Positions 7,196 through 15,492 of a stretch of 64,000 nucleotides of DNA are shown here, piece by piece. This DNA comes from Negativicoccus succinicivorans. Its GTDB lineage: Bacteria > Bacillota > Negativicutes > Veillonellales > Negativicoccaceae. Made by a program: the position numbers and the translations under genes. The stretch covers positions 1-64,000 of the forward strand of contig NZ_JACHHI010000003.1 in NCBI RefSeq assembly GCF_014207605.1, written 5' to 3'. Each line of letters opens with the position of its first letter. The first letter of the stretch is position 1. A model generated the notes under the pieces. It searched no databases, was not told where the DNA came from, and saw only the letters and a program-made list of their open reading frames with translations.

Positions 7196-7837
7196 ATGTT
7201 AGAGACTGAAATTCGCGCTATTTTTAGCCGCAACTTAAAAATGTATATGGAAGTCCACGGCCTTAACAACGTAGAATTAAGCCGCATTGTTGGCGTATCT
7301 GAAAGCACCGTCGGCAAGTGGCTGCTTCAAAAGTCTTTGCCGCGCATGGGTGTTGTTGAACAACTTGCCAACTATTTCAAAATTAATAAATCGGACTTGT
7401 TGGAAGATAAGGGCAAGATGGTTTCAATACCAGACGACCCGAATGTTTTCGCGCCTAAATTAAAAAAAGTCCCCTTATTGGGAACTACTGCGGCCGGTGA
7501 ACCGATATTGTCGGAAGAACATTTTGAAGGTTATGTCGGAACAACGGCAAACGCCGATTTTTGCTTACGTGTTACCGGCGACAGCATGACTGGCATCGGC
7601 ATTTACGACGGCGACACGGTTTTCGTCAAGTCACAAAATGAGGCGGAATCCGGTCAAGTGGTAGTCGTGCGCATCAACGGCGACGCCGTTACTCTTAAAC
7701 GTTTCTATCGTCACGCCGGAAGCGTTATTTTGCAGTCAGAAAACCCCGCCTATCCGCCTATGATATTCAACGCCAACAACTGTGACGATTTCCGTATATT
7801 GGGCCGCGCTATCATCAAGCAGAGTATTATTAAATAA
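7196..7837 (+). CDS. CI-like repressor with LexA/S24 autoprotease domain
   Basis: 213 residues. The N-terminal HTH covers about 25-60 (VELSRIVGVSESTVGKWL). A linker holds the Ala100-Gly101 cleavage pair in GTTAAGEP. The C-terminal S24 domain has Ser130 in TGDSMTG and Lys168 in DAVTLKRF, the catalytic dyad. RecA-stimulated self-cleavage is expected, so the prophage should be SOS-inducible. The start follows AAGGAGCGGATC. All expected residues are present. Confidence 0.93.
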   Translation: MLETEIRAIFSRNLKMYMEVHGLNNVELSRIVGVSESTVGKWLLQKSLPRMGVVEQLANYFKINKSDLLEDKGKMVSIPDDPNVFAPKLKKVPLLGTTAAGEPILSEEHFEGYVGTTANADFCLRVTGDSMTGIGIYDGDTVFVKSQNEAESGQVVVVRINGDAVTLKRFYRHAGSVILQSENPAYPPMIFNANNCDDFRILGRAIIKQSIIK

Positions 7838-7873
7838 TTATTTTTGTGCGCATGTAAAGGGGGGCACGTAAAA

Positions 7874-8290
7874 ATGGATACTATTTTGGAGTGGGCTGTT
7901 ATTATTGGCGCGTCTTATGCGATATACAGTCAGTATCAAAAGCAAGCGCTTGCGAATAAACCACTTTATTCAAAACGCACTTACGCCTTAATAGAAACCG
8001 CCGTGGCTATTATTTTCTTTGTGTTGTTAGCCATTGCGGGGAGCTATTGGTCGTCAGCGTATGGACACCGATTCAACGCAACCGCCTTTGAGTATAGCGC
8101 GTTTTACAGGTGGCTAGCGCTAGATCTAGTAATAATTAACGCTGTTTTTACTTACTTTTATAGCCGCTCGCTTAAATGGTCAACGATCAAATCAACAATA
8201 ATGGCACTGTTGACATTGTTTATATTTGGCGCACCAATATCATTTTTGATGATTATATTTTCAAAGCCGAAACAAGCACTAAATAATTAA
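7874..8290 (+). CDS. Prophage membrane protein, 138 aa
   Basis: I use the ATG at 7874 (MDTILEWAVIIGASYAIY), which has a G-rich site upstream; an in-frame TTG at 7844 would add ten unlikely residues. Four hydrophobic segments lie at about 5-20, 40-58, 82-100 and 112-132. Genes between a repressor and an integrase are often lysogenic-conversion or superinfection-exclusion genes. No family is recognised and the role is inferred from place. Confidence 0.65.
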   Translation: MDTILEWAVIIGASYAIYSQYQKQALANKPLYSKRTYALIETAVAIIFFVLLAIAGSYWSSAYGHRFNATAFEYSAFYRWLALDLVIINAVFTYFYSRSLKWSTIKSTIMALLTLFIFGAPISFLMIIFSKPKQALNN

Positions 8291-8301
8291 ATAAATTAAA
8301 A

Positions 8302-8406
8302 GCGGGACGCTACCAACGCCCCGCGGAGAGATGCGCCAACCGTGGCATTAGGAGATGCAGAAACGGCGACGCGGACAGAAACACGCCCGAAATGGGCTGT
8401 TTTCTG
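8302..8406 (+). other. Two stem-loops between membrane gene and integrase
   Basis: 8302-8324 forms a GCGGG/CCCGC stem with an inner CG/CG pair. 8376-8406 forms a longer hairpin: CAGAAACA and GCCC pair with GGGC and TGT(T)TTCTG around a GAAAT loop. The second is followed by a T-poor AT-rich stretch and could be a terminator or an mRNA-processing element ahead of the integrase. Confidence 0.5.
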
Positions 8407-8441
8407 TATGTTTAATTATATCATAATAAGGAGGAAAAGCC

Positions 8442-9584
8442 ATGTATGTCGAGGAGAGAAGATCTAAAAGCGGCCGGATCTCTTACCGTGCCATTGAAAC
8501 GTACATTGACCGCCTAACCGGGACGCGTCGGCGCGTGTCGGTTACGATGGATAAAAAGACGAATGCGACCATGAAATGGGCAACCGCCGAATTACAAAAG
8601 AAAATCGACGAGGCTCAGGAAACAAAAGCGGCAAAGAATATCACGCTCGCGGAACTGTTAAAAGAGTATGCGGAATACCGTGCGCCTGATGTTAGACCGA
8701 CAACACGGCGCGCGCATGCGGATTATATCAAGCGGCTAATTAAGATATTTCCCGATAACGTTTTAATATCGGCGCTTACTTTGCCGATTATACAAAAGGC
8801 ATTTATTAAAATACGCGACTTGTCCGGCATTACTGTCGGCATGACCGCCTCATTTTTTAAGCAATCCATGAAGTACGCTAAACGAATGAAGTATATAACA
8901 GATATAAGTTTTATCCACGAGATGACCGTTTCCGGACGCGCAAAAACAGTTGACGATGTAAAACGCGCGCGGGAAAAGTTTTTGACGCGTGAAGAGTTGG
9001 CGGAAGTACTGCAGAAAGTACATGAAATAAAACCGCGTTACGCCCTTATGCTTGAATTTATCGCGCTTACCGGCTTACGCGTCGGCGAATGTTCCGCGCT
9101 CCGGTATCAAGATTTTGACGGCGAAAACATTGATATAAACGGCACGATTTCACAGGCCGTTAGGCTTTCCGCTAAAGAAATAAAAACGCCGCCGAAAACG
9201 CTATCATCATTCCGAACTGTGGCGCTCAATAGCCGCGCCATTGAAATTCTAAAACAGATCCGCATTGAAAACATGAAAGCGGCCGCATGGAATAAAGGTA
9301 AATACACAGAAAAAGGCTACTTTTTTACAACGTCGACGGGCAACCCTATCCGCTTTGCCAACATAAACCGCACGCTCCGCTCGCTTAAATTGCCGCGTCA
9401 TATTTCAACGCATGTATTCCGCCATACTCATATATTTTTATTGGCGGAGTTAGGCGTTCCGCTTAAGACGATCATGGAGCGCGTCGGGCACATTAACCCA
9501 AAAACGACGCTTGCCGTTTATTCGCATGCAAGTGAAAAAATGCATCGTGAAGCCGCCGACAAGCTCGACGAAATATCAATGTAG
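8442..9584 (+). CDS. int: Phage tyrosine integrase
   Basis: 380 residues. An AP2-like arm-binding N-terminus (1-60) and a core-binding SAM-like domain (about 68-160) precede the catalytic domain. Catalytic residues are Arg213 in TGLRVGE, a probable Lys252, His324-x-x-Arg327 in HVFRH, His350 in VGHINPKTT and the nucleophile Tyr360 in AVYSH. It mediates site-specific prophage integration and excision. An AATAAGGAGGAAAAGCC site precedes the ATG. It is the last phage gene before host DNA, so an attachment site should lie just downstream. Confidence 0.95.
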   Translation: MYVEERRSKSGRISYRAIETYIDRLTGTRRRVSVTMDKKTNATMKWATAELQKKIDEAQETKAAKNITLAELLKEYAEYRAPDVRPTTRRAHADYIKRLIKIFPDNVLISALTLPIIQKAFIKIRDLSGITVGMTASFFKQSMKYAKRMKYITDISFIHEMTVSGRAKTVDDVKRAREKFLTREELAEVLQKVHEIKPRYALMLEFIALTGLRVGECSALRYQDFDGENIDINGTISQAVRLSAKEIKTPPKTLSSFRTVALNSRAIEILKQIRIENMKAAAWNKGKYTEKGYFFTTSTGNPIRFANINRTLRSLKLPRHISTHVFRHTHIFLLAELGVPLKTIMERVGHINPKTTLAVYSHASEKMHREAADKLDEISM

Positions 9585-9612
9585 CTGTGGGGGAACAATG
9601 GGGGAAAATTTA

Positions 9613-9710
9613 ACGATGAAAACGAAAATGCTACGATGAAAGCGAAAACACAAAAGCCTATAACGGCGGTCTTTGCGACGGTTATAGATATTGCACGATG
9701 ACAACAAAAA
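9613..9710 (+). repeat. Three imperfect 16-bp direct repeats after integrase
   Basis: ACGATGAAAACGAAAA (9613-9628), ACGATGAAAGCGAAAA (9633-9648) and ACGATGACAACAAAAA (9695-9710). The first two are 20 bp apart (two helical turns). Between copies two and three is an inverted repeat CTATAAC/GTTATAG at 9658-9687. They could be integrase arm sites next to the attachment core. Confidence 0.45.
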
Positions 9711-9846
9711 CGGTAATAATTATATGATCTCGATCGCGGTCAAAAACGCCGACGCACGTTACCCGGTCTGCCACCGCTCGCGCCGCGCGAACCTGAAAAA
9801 ACGCAGTAACTTTATCCGACCGTCGGCCGGCATGTACCGACAAAAC

Positions 9847-9878
9847 AAAAAGCGCTTACCCAAGGGTAAGCGCTTTTT
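9847..9878. terminator. Bidirectional terminator at prophage/host boundary
   Basis: A perfect 15-bp stem (AAAAAGCGCTTACCC and its complement) around an AA loop, with T runs on both strands. It ends 2 bp before the stop of the leftward YkvA-like gene, so its main role is probably terminating that operon. Confidence 0.88.
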
Positions 9879-9879
9879 C

Positions 9880-10209
9880 TCAACCCGGAAAAAATTTTTT
9901 GGCCTTCATCACATGTTCCGGCTGGATATATTTATCGGCAATTTTCATTGCCCCGGCGACAACCGCCGCATCATCCAACCAGCCGATGCCGGTAATAAAA
10001 TCCGGTAAGAGGTCGCCCGGCGTAATCATATACCCCAGCGCCCCCAAAATGGCAAGCCGTACAAAATTCGGTGTCCGCGAGTCACGCAGACAATAAAACA
10101 AGACAACTGCCTGACGCAAGAATCCCGCTCGTCTGCCTAACGTTCCGAAATAGCCTAAAAACTTTTTGGCCGAATACATACGGAATAAGAGTTTGAACAA
10201 TCCTCCCAT
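9880..10209 (-). CDS. YkvA-family (DUF1232) small membrane protein
   Basis: 109 residues with the DUF1232 signature: a hydrophobic segment, then YMITPGDLLPDFITGIGWLD, at about 60-79. YkvA proteins are small membrane-associated proteins of unknown function. It starts at 10209 behind GGGGGGACATTTCT and is last in a leftward group with two Ala/Lys/Glu-rich helical proteins, which hints at a shared envelope or stress role (inference). Confidence 0.85.
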   Translation of the reverse strand: MGGLFKLLFRMYSAKKFLGYFGTLGRRAGFLRQAVVLFYCLRDSRTPNFVRLAILGALGYMITPGDLLPDFITGIGWLDDAAVVAGAMKIADKYIQPEHVMKAKKFFPG

Positions 10210-10223
10210 AGAAATGTCCCCCC

Positions 10224-10460
10224 TTACTTCGTTGCTTCGTGAATTTCCTGTTTTACCTTTTCCGCAGCGTCTTCGACAGTTTGTTTGGCGTCGGCATAAG
10301 CGCCTTTTGCTTTCGCGCCGTATTCGTCCGCTTTCGCTTTGGCTTTATCGGCCAATTCGCCGCCGTCCGGCTCCGCTTTTTCCGCTTCGTATCTGGCTTT
10401 GGCCGCCAGTTCTTCCGCTTTTGCTTCGGCTTTCATTTTCATGTTATCCAAGTCGCTCAT
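10224..10460 (-). CDS. Ala/Lys/Glu-rich helical protein, 78 aa
   Basis: Low-complexity helical sequence (MKMKAEAKAEELAAKARYEA, later KAKGAYADAKQTVEDAAEKV) with no hydrophobic core, like LEA-type or CsbD-like desiccation/stress proteins. The start follows GGGGGGAGGAACTCTG. It shares composition with the C-terminal half of the neighbouring 411-aa protein. Biochemical role unknown. Confidence 0.65.
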   Translation of the reverse strand: MSDLDNMKMKAEAKAEELAAKARYEAEKAEPDGGELADKAKAKADEYGAKAKGAYADAKQTVEDAAEKVKQEIHEATK

Positions 10461-10549
10461 CAGAGTTCCTCCCCCCGGGCCGTGCCCGTTTCAAAATAGA
10501 TTCCGATTATTTCTTTGCTTTGCCTTCTGCACGCGATCTGCCGCGGCAA

Positions 10550-11785
10550 TTATTTTTGATCTTTCTGTTCTTTTTTGATTTCTTCCGTACGAGCCTCGAC
10601 TTTGTCCTTGAATGTCTCCGCCTTGTCGGCTGCTTCTTCTTTCGCTTCTGCGGCCTTCTCTTTCGCTTCCTCCGCTTTTTCCTGCACGCGGTCCTTTAAT
10701 TCTTCCGCTTTATCGGCCGCATCTTCTTTCGCTTCCGCGGCTTTCTCTTTGGATTCGGCCGCTTTTTCCTGCACGCGGTCCTTTAATTCCGCCGCCTTAT
10801 CGGCCGCTCCTTCTTTTACTTCGGCGGCTTTCTCTTTCGCTTTGGCCGCTTTTTCCTGAACGCGGTCTTTTAATTCCGCCACTTTATCTTCGGCTTTAGC
10901 CTGCCAATCCACGGATTTTTCTTTCACTTCATCCGCTTTTTGTTGGGCTTGATCTTTCAGTAATTCCGCACGCAATTTGGCATCGGCACTAGCTTCATTA
11001 ACGCGTTCTTTAAGTTCGACCGCCAATTCTCCCGCCGTGTCTTTAGTCACTTCAAAGATGCCTTTTGCCAACGCTTTTTTATCGTCAATCTGCGCCTGCG
11101 ATACACCGAAAGTCAACAGTAATTCCGTCAACGCTTTGTCGGCCGTGCCCAAGAATTTGTGTACTTTGGCCTGACCGGCATAGTCTTCCATAAAGTCTTG
11201 CGTTTCGTCGCCCAACGGCTCGTCTTTTTTGACATCGTTGGCGATTTCTTCCACTTTTTCCCGACCTTCCTGTTTCAGGTCTTCAAATTTTTCCACATAC
11301 GGTTTGATATCGAGCGGCAAGCCGTCTTTAATCCACGACTGCGCCACACGACCAACACCGTAGGTGACGGAAACGGCGACCGGCAAACCGACTCCCGGAA
11401 TCGGAATCATCATCGCGGCGATAGAGCCGACGACACGCGCGCCGAACGCGCCGAGAAAACTCATAATGGTACGATCCGAAAGATTGACATCGTACACTTT
11501 CGCCAGTCGGCTGATCATATATACTTCATTGGCCATCAAAGCGATTCCGCCCAAAAACGGCGTCATCGAAATGACACCCGCGCGCGCGGCGCCCCAGCGG
11601 ATTAAATTTTCCGCTTCCAGGTCGCGTTCATCATGAACGACCGGCGCTTCCGGCGCCACCGGTTTCGTTTCCACTTGCGGTGCCGGGACATGCGCCCCTA
11701 ATTTTTCCACGTCTTCCTGCGCTTGCGCCGTCGGACGAATGTCTTCATGCTCCGGATTCTTAATTTTTCGTTTGTCTTTTGACAT
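10550..11785 (-). CDS. DUF697-like membrane protein with LEA-like repeat tail
   Basis: 411 residues from the ATG at 11785 (GAAGGGGTG upstream; the frame also allows a GTG three codons earlier). Residues about 60-160 hold hydrophobic segments and a glycine-rich VGSIAAMMIPIPGVGLPV stretch resembling DUF697 domains. From about 290 the chain becomes a charged helix with three 29-residue repeats (AELKDRVQEKAAKAKEKAAE type). The tail recalls group 3 LEA proteins. A membrane-anchored protective or spacer role is an inference. Confidence 0.65.
   Translation of the reverse strand: MSKDKRKIKNPEHEDIRPTAQAQEDVEKLGAHVPAPQVETKPVAPEAPVVHDERDLEAENLIRWGAARAGVISMTPFLGGIALMANEVYMISRLAKVYDVNLSDRTIMSFLGAFGARVVGSIAAMMIPIPGVGLPVAVSVTYGVGRVAQSWIKDGLPLDIKPYVEKFEDLKQEGREKVEEIANDVKKDEPLGDETQDFMEDYAGQAKVHKFLGTADKALTELLLTFGVSQAQIDDKKALAKGIFEVTKDTAGELAVELKERVNEASADAKLRAELLKDQAQQKADEVKEKSVDWQAKAEDKVAELKDRVQEKAAKAKEKAAEVKEGAADKAAELKDRVQEKAAESKEKAAEAKEDAADKAEELKDRVQEKAEEAKEKAAEAKEEAADKAETFKDKVEARTEEIKKEQKDQK
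10608..10872 (-). repeat. 87-bp tandem repeats within the LEA-like tail
   Basis: The motif CCTG(C/A)ACGCGGTC on the + strand recurs at 10681, 10768 and 10855, exactly 87 bp apart, encoding three near-identical 29-residue units and a partial fourth. Exact periodicity suggests recent unit duplication and possible copy-number variation between strains. Confidence 0.8.
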
Positions 11786-11966
11786 ATGATTCACCCCTTC
11801 GCAAAAATAATTCTTCTGTCTTTATTGTACCACAATTGCCGCTAAGTGACCCCAAAGGCCACTAAAAAAACACAGTTTAATACGATACTAATGAATGTAT
11901 ACCGCGTTTTTTCAAAGACCGTTTTTATGCCTGTTACTCATCCGCAAGCAACGCTCGTTCGCTGCC

Positions 11967-12689
11967 TTACCATGCAGTGAGACCACCGTCCACCGGAATG
12001 CCCGCGCCGGTGATGAAGGATGCGCTCGGCGACAGTAAAAAAGCAATCACTTCCGCGACTTCGTCTGCCGTCGCGATCCGTTGCAAAGGATACTGCGCCG
12101 CCATCTCCGCGCGATCCGTCGGCGTTTGCCATTGCGCTTGGGTTAACGGCGTCTCGGTATCACCGGGTAAAACCGCATTCACCCGTACCCCGTAAACCGC
12201 CATTTCGAGACTCCAAGAACGCGTAAAAGCAAGCACTGCTCCCTTAGTGGCCGCATAAAGCGAAGCGGCGATATTCCCGTTGACCGCAGCGTCGGAGGCT
12301 ACCGTAACGACCGCGCCGCATGTCTCACGTAAGTAGGGAGTCGCCGCGCGGCAGCAACGAATCGTGCCGTAAACGTTCGTGGCGAAAAGTTCCTCCAGTG
12401 TGGCTTCCGTTTCCTCACTTAAAAGTGCTTCATGATAAATACCGGCGCTGGTGACCAATCCGCCGATCGGACCGTACTGCGCCGCTTGCGCAAAAATGGT
12501 TTCCGCCGCGCTCGGCTCGGCCACATCTCCCTGCAAAAATCGGGCGGCCGGAACTTGCGCCAAGGCGGCCGCGCCGCGTTCGGGATCACGTCCTACTAAA
12601 AGAGGAAGAAAGCCTGATGCAGCCAAAATTTTCGCCGTAGCAAGCCCGATGCCCGACGTCCCGCCGGTGATTACAATACTTTGCTTCAT
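11967..12689 (-). CDS. SDR-family NAD(P)-dependent oxidoreductase
   Basis: 240 residues from MKQSIVITGGTSGIGLATAK. The TGGTSGIG dinucleotide-binding motif is at 8-15, a catalytic YAATK-type motif lies at about 150-154, and a C-terminal GAGIPVDGG is typical of classical SDRs. The ATG overlaps the stop of the TSUP permease gene (ATGA), so the pair is co-translated. Substrate unknown; FabG-like or sugar/acid dehydrogenase roles are both possible. Confidence 0.88.
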   Translation of the reverse strand: MKQSIVITGGTSGIGLATAKILAASGFLPLLVGRDPERGAAALAQVPAARFLQGDVAEPSAAETIFAQAAQYGPIGGLVTSAGIYHEALLSEETEATLEELFATNVYGTIRCCRAATPYLRETCGAVVTVASDAAVNGNIAASLYAATKGAVLAFTRSWSLEMAVYGVRVNAVLPGDTETPLTQAQWQTPTDRAEMAAQYPLQRIATADEVAEVIAFLLSPSASFITGAGIPVDGGLTAW

Positions 12690-13459
12690 GCGCCCCAGTA
12701 CCCCCATGCAAGCTTGATGATCAACGCACCGACAATCAGCAGAAACAGCAATCGCACAAAGCCGCTGCCGCGCACCATTGCCGTGCGCGCGCCGGCATAT
12801 CCGCCGGCCACCATGCCCAACGCCATCGCCAAACCGTAACCGAAATGCACCTGTCCCCACAACAGGAAGAATACTAAACTGCCGCAATTGCTGGCCGCAT
12901 TCAGGCAACGACTGTTACCCGCCGCCTGGACAAAATCAAAACCCATGGCGACAAACGCCATCATCATAAACGATCCGGTCCCCGGACCGATAAAGCCGTC
13001 ATAAAAAGCGCAGCCCGCCGCTGTCAGCATCGCCGCCAGCCAAACATTACGACTCCGACCGCGATACGTAGATTGGCCGCCCCAGTCCTTTTTAAAAAGA
13101 ACGACCAGCGCGACGATCACCAAGGCGCCGATAATCACCGGTTCAAAGGCGAACGAGGCGATTTGCATAATGACATACGAACCGAGCATCGAGCTGAGAA
13201 AAGCCAGCGGTAACAAATATACCACCAGCTTTTTTTCGACCATGCCCCGCCGCCAGAACGTGGTGCTTGAGGTCAAAACTCCCGCGATCGCGGCCAGTTT
13301 GTTCGTTCCGAGCGCCACCGTCGGCGGAAGTCCCGTCAGCAACATGACCGGCAGCGAGATCAAACCGCCGCCGCCGACCACACTGTCAATAAAGGCAGAA
13401 ATAAATCCCGCTGCGATTAATGCCAGTAAAAGCAAAATATCTGTAGAAAACAGTTCCAT
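12686..13459 (-). CDS. TSUP (TauE/SafE) family permease
   Basis: 257 residues with about eight hydrophobic segments and the typical N-terminal FIDSVVGGGGLISLPVM motif at about 24-41 and a second-half GFIGPGTGSFMMM repeat. The family exports or imports small sulfur- or carbon-containing anions such as sulfite or sulfoacetate. It lies 3 bp after the deacetylase stop and overlaps the SDR gene. Substrate cannot be told from the sequence. Confidence 0.87.
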   Translation of the reverse strand: MELFSTDILLLLALIAAGFISAFIDSVVGGGGLISLPVMLLTGLPPTVALGTNKLAAIAGVLTSSTTFWRRGMVEKKLVVYLLPLAFLSSMLGSYVIMQIASFAFEPVIIGALVIVALVVLFKKDWGGQSTYRGRSRNVWLAAMLTAAGCAFYDGFIGPGTGSFMMMAFVAMGFDFVQAAGNSRCLNAASNCGSLVFFLLWGQVHFGYGLAMALGMVAGGYAGARTAMVRGSGFVRLLFLLIVGALIIKLAWGYWGA

Positions 13460-13462
13460 CCG

Positions 13463-14773
13463 TCATCCTACCAATTGCGAAACATAGACTAGTTCAATGC
13501 CTTGCGCTTCCAGCTCCGGTACCATTTGACGCACCGCTTCCGCCGTATTCGGGCGGCAGTGTCCGATTACCAGCGCCGATCCGTCGAGTTGCGCCATGGC
13601 GGCCGCTTGCCGCAAACGTTCACAAATGGCCGCGACGCTGCTGTCATTATCGATAAATAATTCGTTTCTGCGCGTCGCGATCCCCATTTCACCCGCCAAC
13701 GAACTGCCGATCGAATCGGCTGAGGTGGCGCTGTCGACATAAAAGAGGCCGCGATCTCTGAGAATTTGCAATACGGGCAACATAGCACCGCGGTCGGCGG
13801 TAAATTTTGAACCTTGGTGGTTGTTGACACCGACCGCTCCCGGTACTTGTGCCAGCGCCGCTTTGGTACGACCGGCAATATCCGTTACCGACATCGTGGT
13901 CAACAGAGTGCCCGCTTCCATACCGCTGCCGGAAACAGGCTCCATCGGCAGATGCAACATGATTTCAAAGCCCTGCTCTGCCGCTTGCGCTGCCGCCGCA
14001 CTCGTATTCGCCATGTTCGGCATGATGGCCAGCGAAAACGGCCGGCCGATGGATGCGTATACCGCCTGCGCGTCCAGATTGGTACCCGCATCGTCAATCA
14101 GGATCGCCAGTTTCGCCGTCTTGCCGGCGACCGGTGTCGCCTTTGGTGTTTCCGGCGGCGCGGTGGCCTGCGGTGCTTCCGTACCGGCGGCCTGCGTTGC
14201 TTTGACCGGATACACATATAGATGCGCGATAATCATCGTAATTTCATCCTGTTTCGGACGATCTTTCAGCGTCACTTCATACCGTTCGACGGCATCTTCG
14301 TGCCAGGTATCTTCATGCGCTTCGCTGAGTGTTACTTTTCCCGCCGTATCGGGCAAGGCATCGATGAGTTTCGGTAAATCCAGCGGTCGGCTCGGTGTGA
14401 CGACCAAGTTGCGCGCCGACCAGTGAATACGGCCGCCGGTTTCTTCCCATTTCACTTCTTTTTTGACCGGCGTTTCCCCTTCCACTTTCGCGCCTTCGGC
14501 TTCCAATTTCGCCACCAGACGTGTCGCCAAATTGTCGATGGCCGGACGATAATCGGCAGTGCTTTGCGTGACTTGCGGTTTCTGCGGCAACGGTTTGGCC
14601 TTTTCCTCCGCTGCCCGATTCGAGTCATGCATGCCGAAATACCACCACGCCCCGCAAGCGACGGCGATAAACAGCAATACCACCCACAGGGAAAAACCGC
14701 GGCGGCGTTGCGTAAGCGATCCCTTCGGATGACTTCGTCCCGCGGGACGCCGTCCTTTTCTTTGTTGCGCCAT
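13463..14773 (-). CDS. Divergent polysaccharide deacetylase family protein
   Basis: About 436 residues. A basic cytoplasmic N-terminus leads into one transmembrane helix (FSLWVVLLFIAVACGAWWYF), then a linker and the catalytic domain from about 230: LAILIDDAGTN, the later HLPMEP and NNHQGSKFT segments match the divergent polysaccharide deacetylase family (YibQ-like). The start at 14773 has GGAG six nt upstream; an ATG four codons earlier is possible. It probably acts on envelope glycan in the periplasm. It heads the TSUP/SDR group. Confidence 0.85.
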   Translation of the reverse strand: MAQQRKGRRPAGRSHPKGSLTQRRRGFSLWVVLLFIAVACGAWWYFGMHDSNRAAEEKAKPLPQKPQVTQSTADYRPAIDNLATRLVAKLEAEGAKVEGETPVKKEVKWEETGGRIHWSARNLVVTPSRPLDLPKLIDALPDTAGKVTLSEAHEDTWHEDAVERYEVTLKDRPKQDEITMIIAHLYVYPVKATQAAGTEAPQATAPPETPKATPVAGKTAKLAILIDDAGTNLDAQAVYASIGRPFSLAIMPNMANTSAAAAQAAEQGFEIMLHLPMEPVSGSGMEAGTLLTTMSVTDIAGRTKAALAQVPGAVGVNNHQGSKFTADRGAMLPVLQILRDRGLFYVDSATSADSIGSSLAGEMGIATRRNELFIDNDSSVAAICERLRQAAAMAQLDGSALVIGHCRPNTAEAVRQMVPELEAQGIELVYVSQLVG

Positions 14774-14853
14774 AGTCAGCTCCATTTCCTTGCACTAACC
14801 CTCTTTTATCTCTTCTTAGCCCTATTGTAACTGCGAAAACAAAACGCTGCAAT

Positions 14854-14883
14854 AAAAAAAGCCCTTGCGATCGCAAAGGCTTT
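14854..14883 (-). terminator. Terminator of pyrFE
   Basis: AAAGCC(T)TTGCGATCGCAA(G)GGCTTT stem followed leftward by a T run, 22 bp after the pyrE stop. Confidence 0.85.
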
Positions 14884-14904
14884 CCGCAAAGCGGATTTTT
14901 CCGG

Positions 14905-15492
14905 TTATGCTTTTAAATGTTTGCTGCCGCGTTCCGTCAACGGTGTTCCTTCTTGGCAAAGTGGGCAATCTTCCGGCGCGTACGTCTGCACGTCCAGTTT
15001 TAAAAGCGCCTGAACCTTTTCATTCGGCACGCCGAAATCTGCGCGACCGCCCGACCGATCGACCAATAAGCCTACGCCGACTATCTCCGCGCCCGCCGCC
15101 TTGACCACGTCGACGACTTCACGCACCGAGCCTCCGGTCGTCACGATATCTTCGACAATCAGCACGCGTTCCCCCGGCGCGAGCTTGAAACCGCGACGCA
15201 ACGTCATCTTGCCGTTTTCGCGTTCCGTAAAAATCGCCCGCGTGCCGAGCGCCTTGCCGACTTCATGCGCGAGGAGAATACCGCCCGTCATCGGTCCCAA
15301 AACCGTATCCACTTTTTGATCCGCGAACCGCGCCGCGAGTTCTTTACACAACGCTTCCGTATACCGAGGCTGTTGCAGCACGTTAAACTTTTCGACATAT
15401 AGCGGGCTGTGCAATCCCGATGTCAGTAAAAAATGTCCTTCCAAAATGGCTTTTGTTTCCACTAATAATTGACGTACTTCCTGTTCGTTCAT
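14905..15492 (-). CDS. pyrE: Orotate phosphoribosyltransferase
   Basis: 195 residues. The PRPP loop VLIVEDIVTTGGS is at 110-122, and the flexible-loop region and SGLHSPLYVEKF at 25-36 fit PyrE. It converts orotate and PRPP to OMP. A C-terminal CPLCQEGTPL tail with a Cys pair is typical of the Firmicute/thermophile PyrE subgroup. Its start overlaps the pyrF stop as ATGA, so OMP made here is decarboxylated by its operon partner. Confidence 0.96.
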   Translation of the reverse strand: MNEQEVRQLLVETKAILEGHFLLTSGLHSPLYVEKFNVLQQPRYTEALCKELAARFADQKVDTVLGPMTGGILLAHEVGKALGTRAIFTERENGKMTLRRGFKLAPGERVLIVEDIVTTGGSVREVVDVVKAAGAEIVGVGLLVDRSGGRADFGVPNEKVQALLKLDVQTYAPEDCPLCQEGTPLTERGSKHLKA

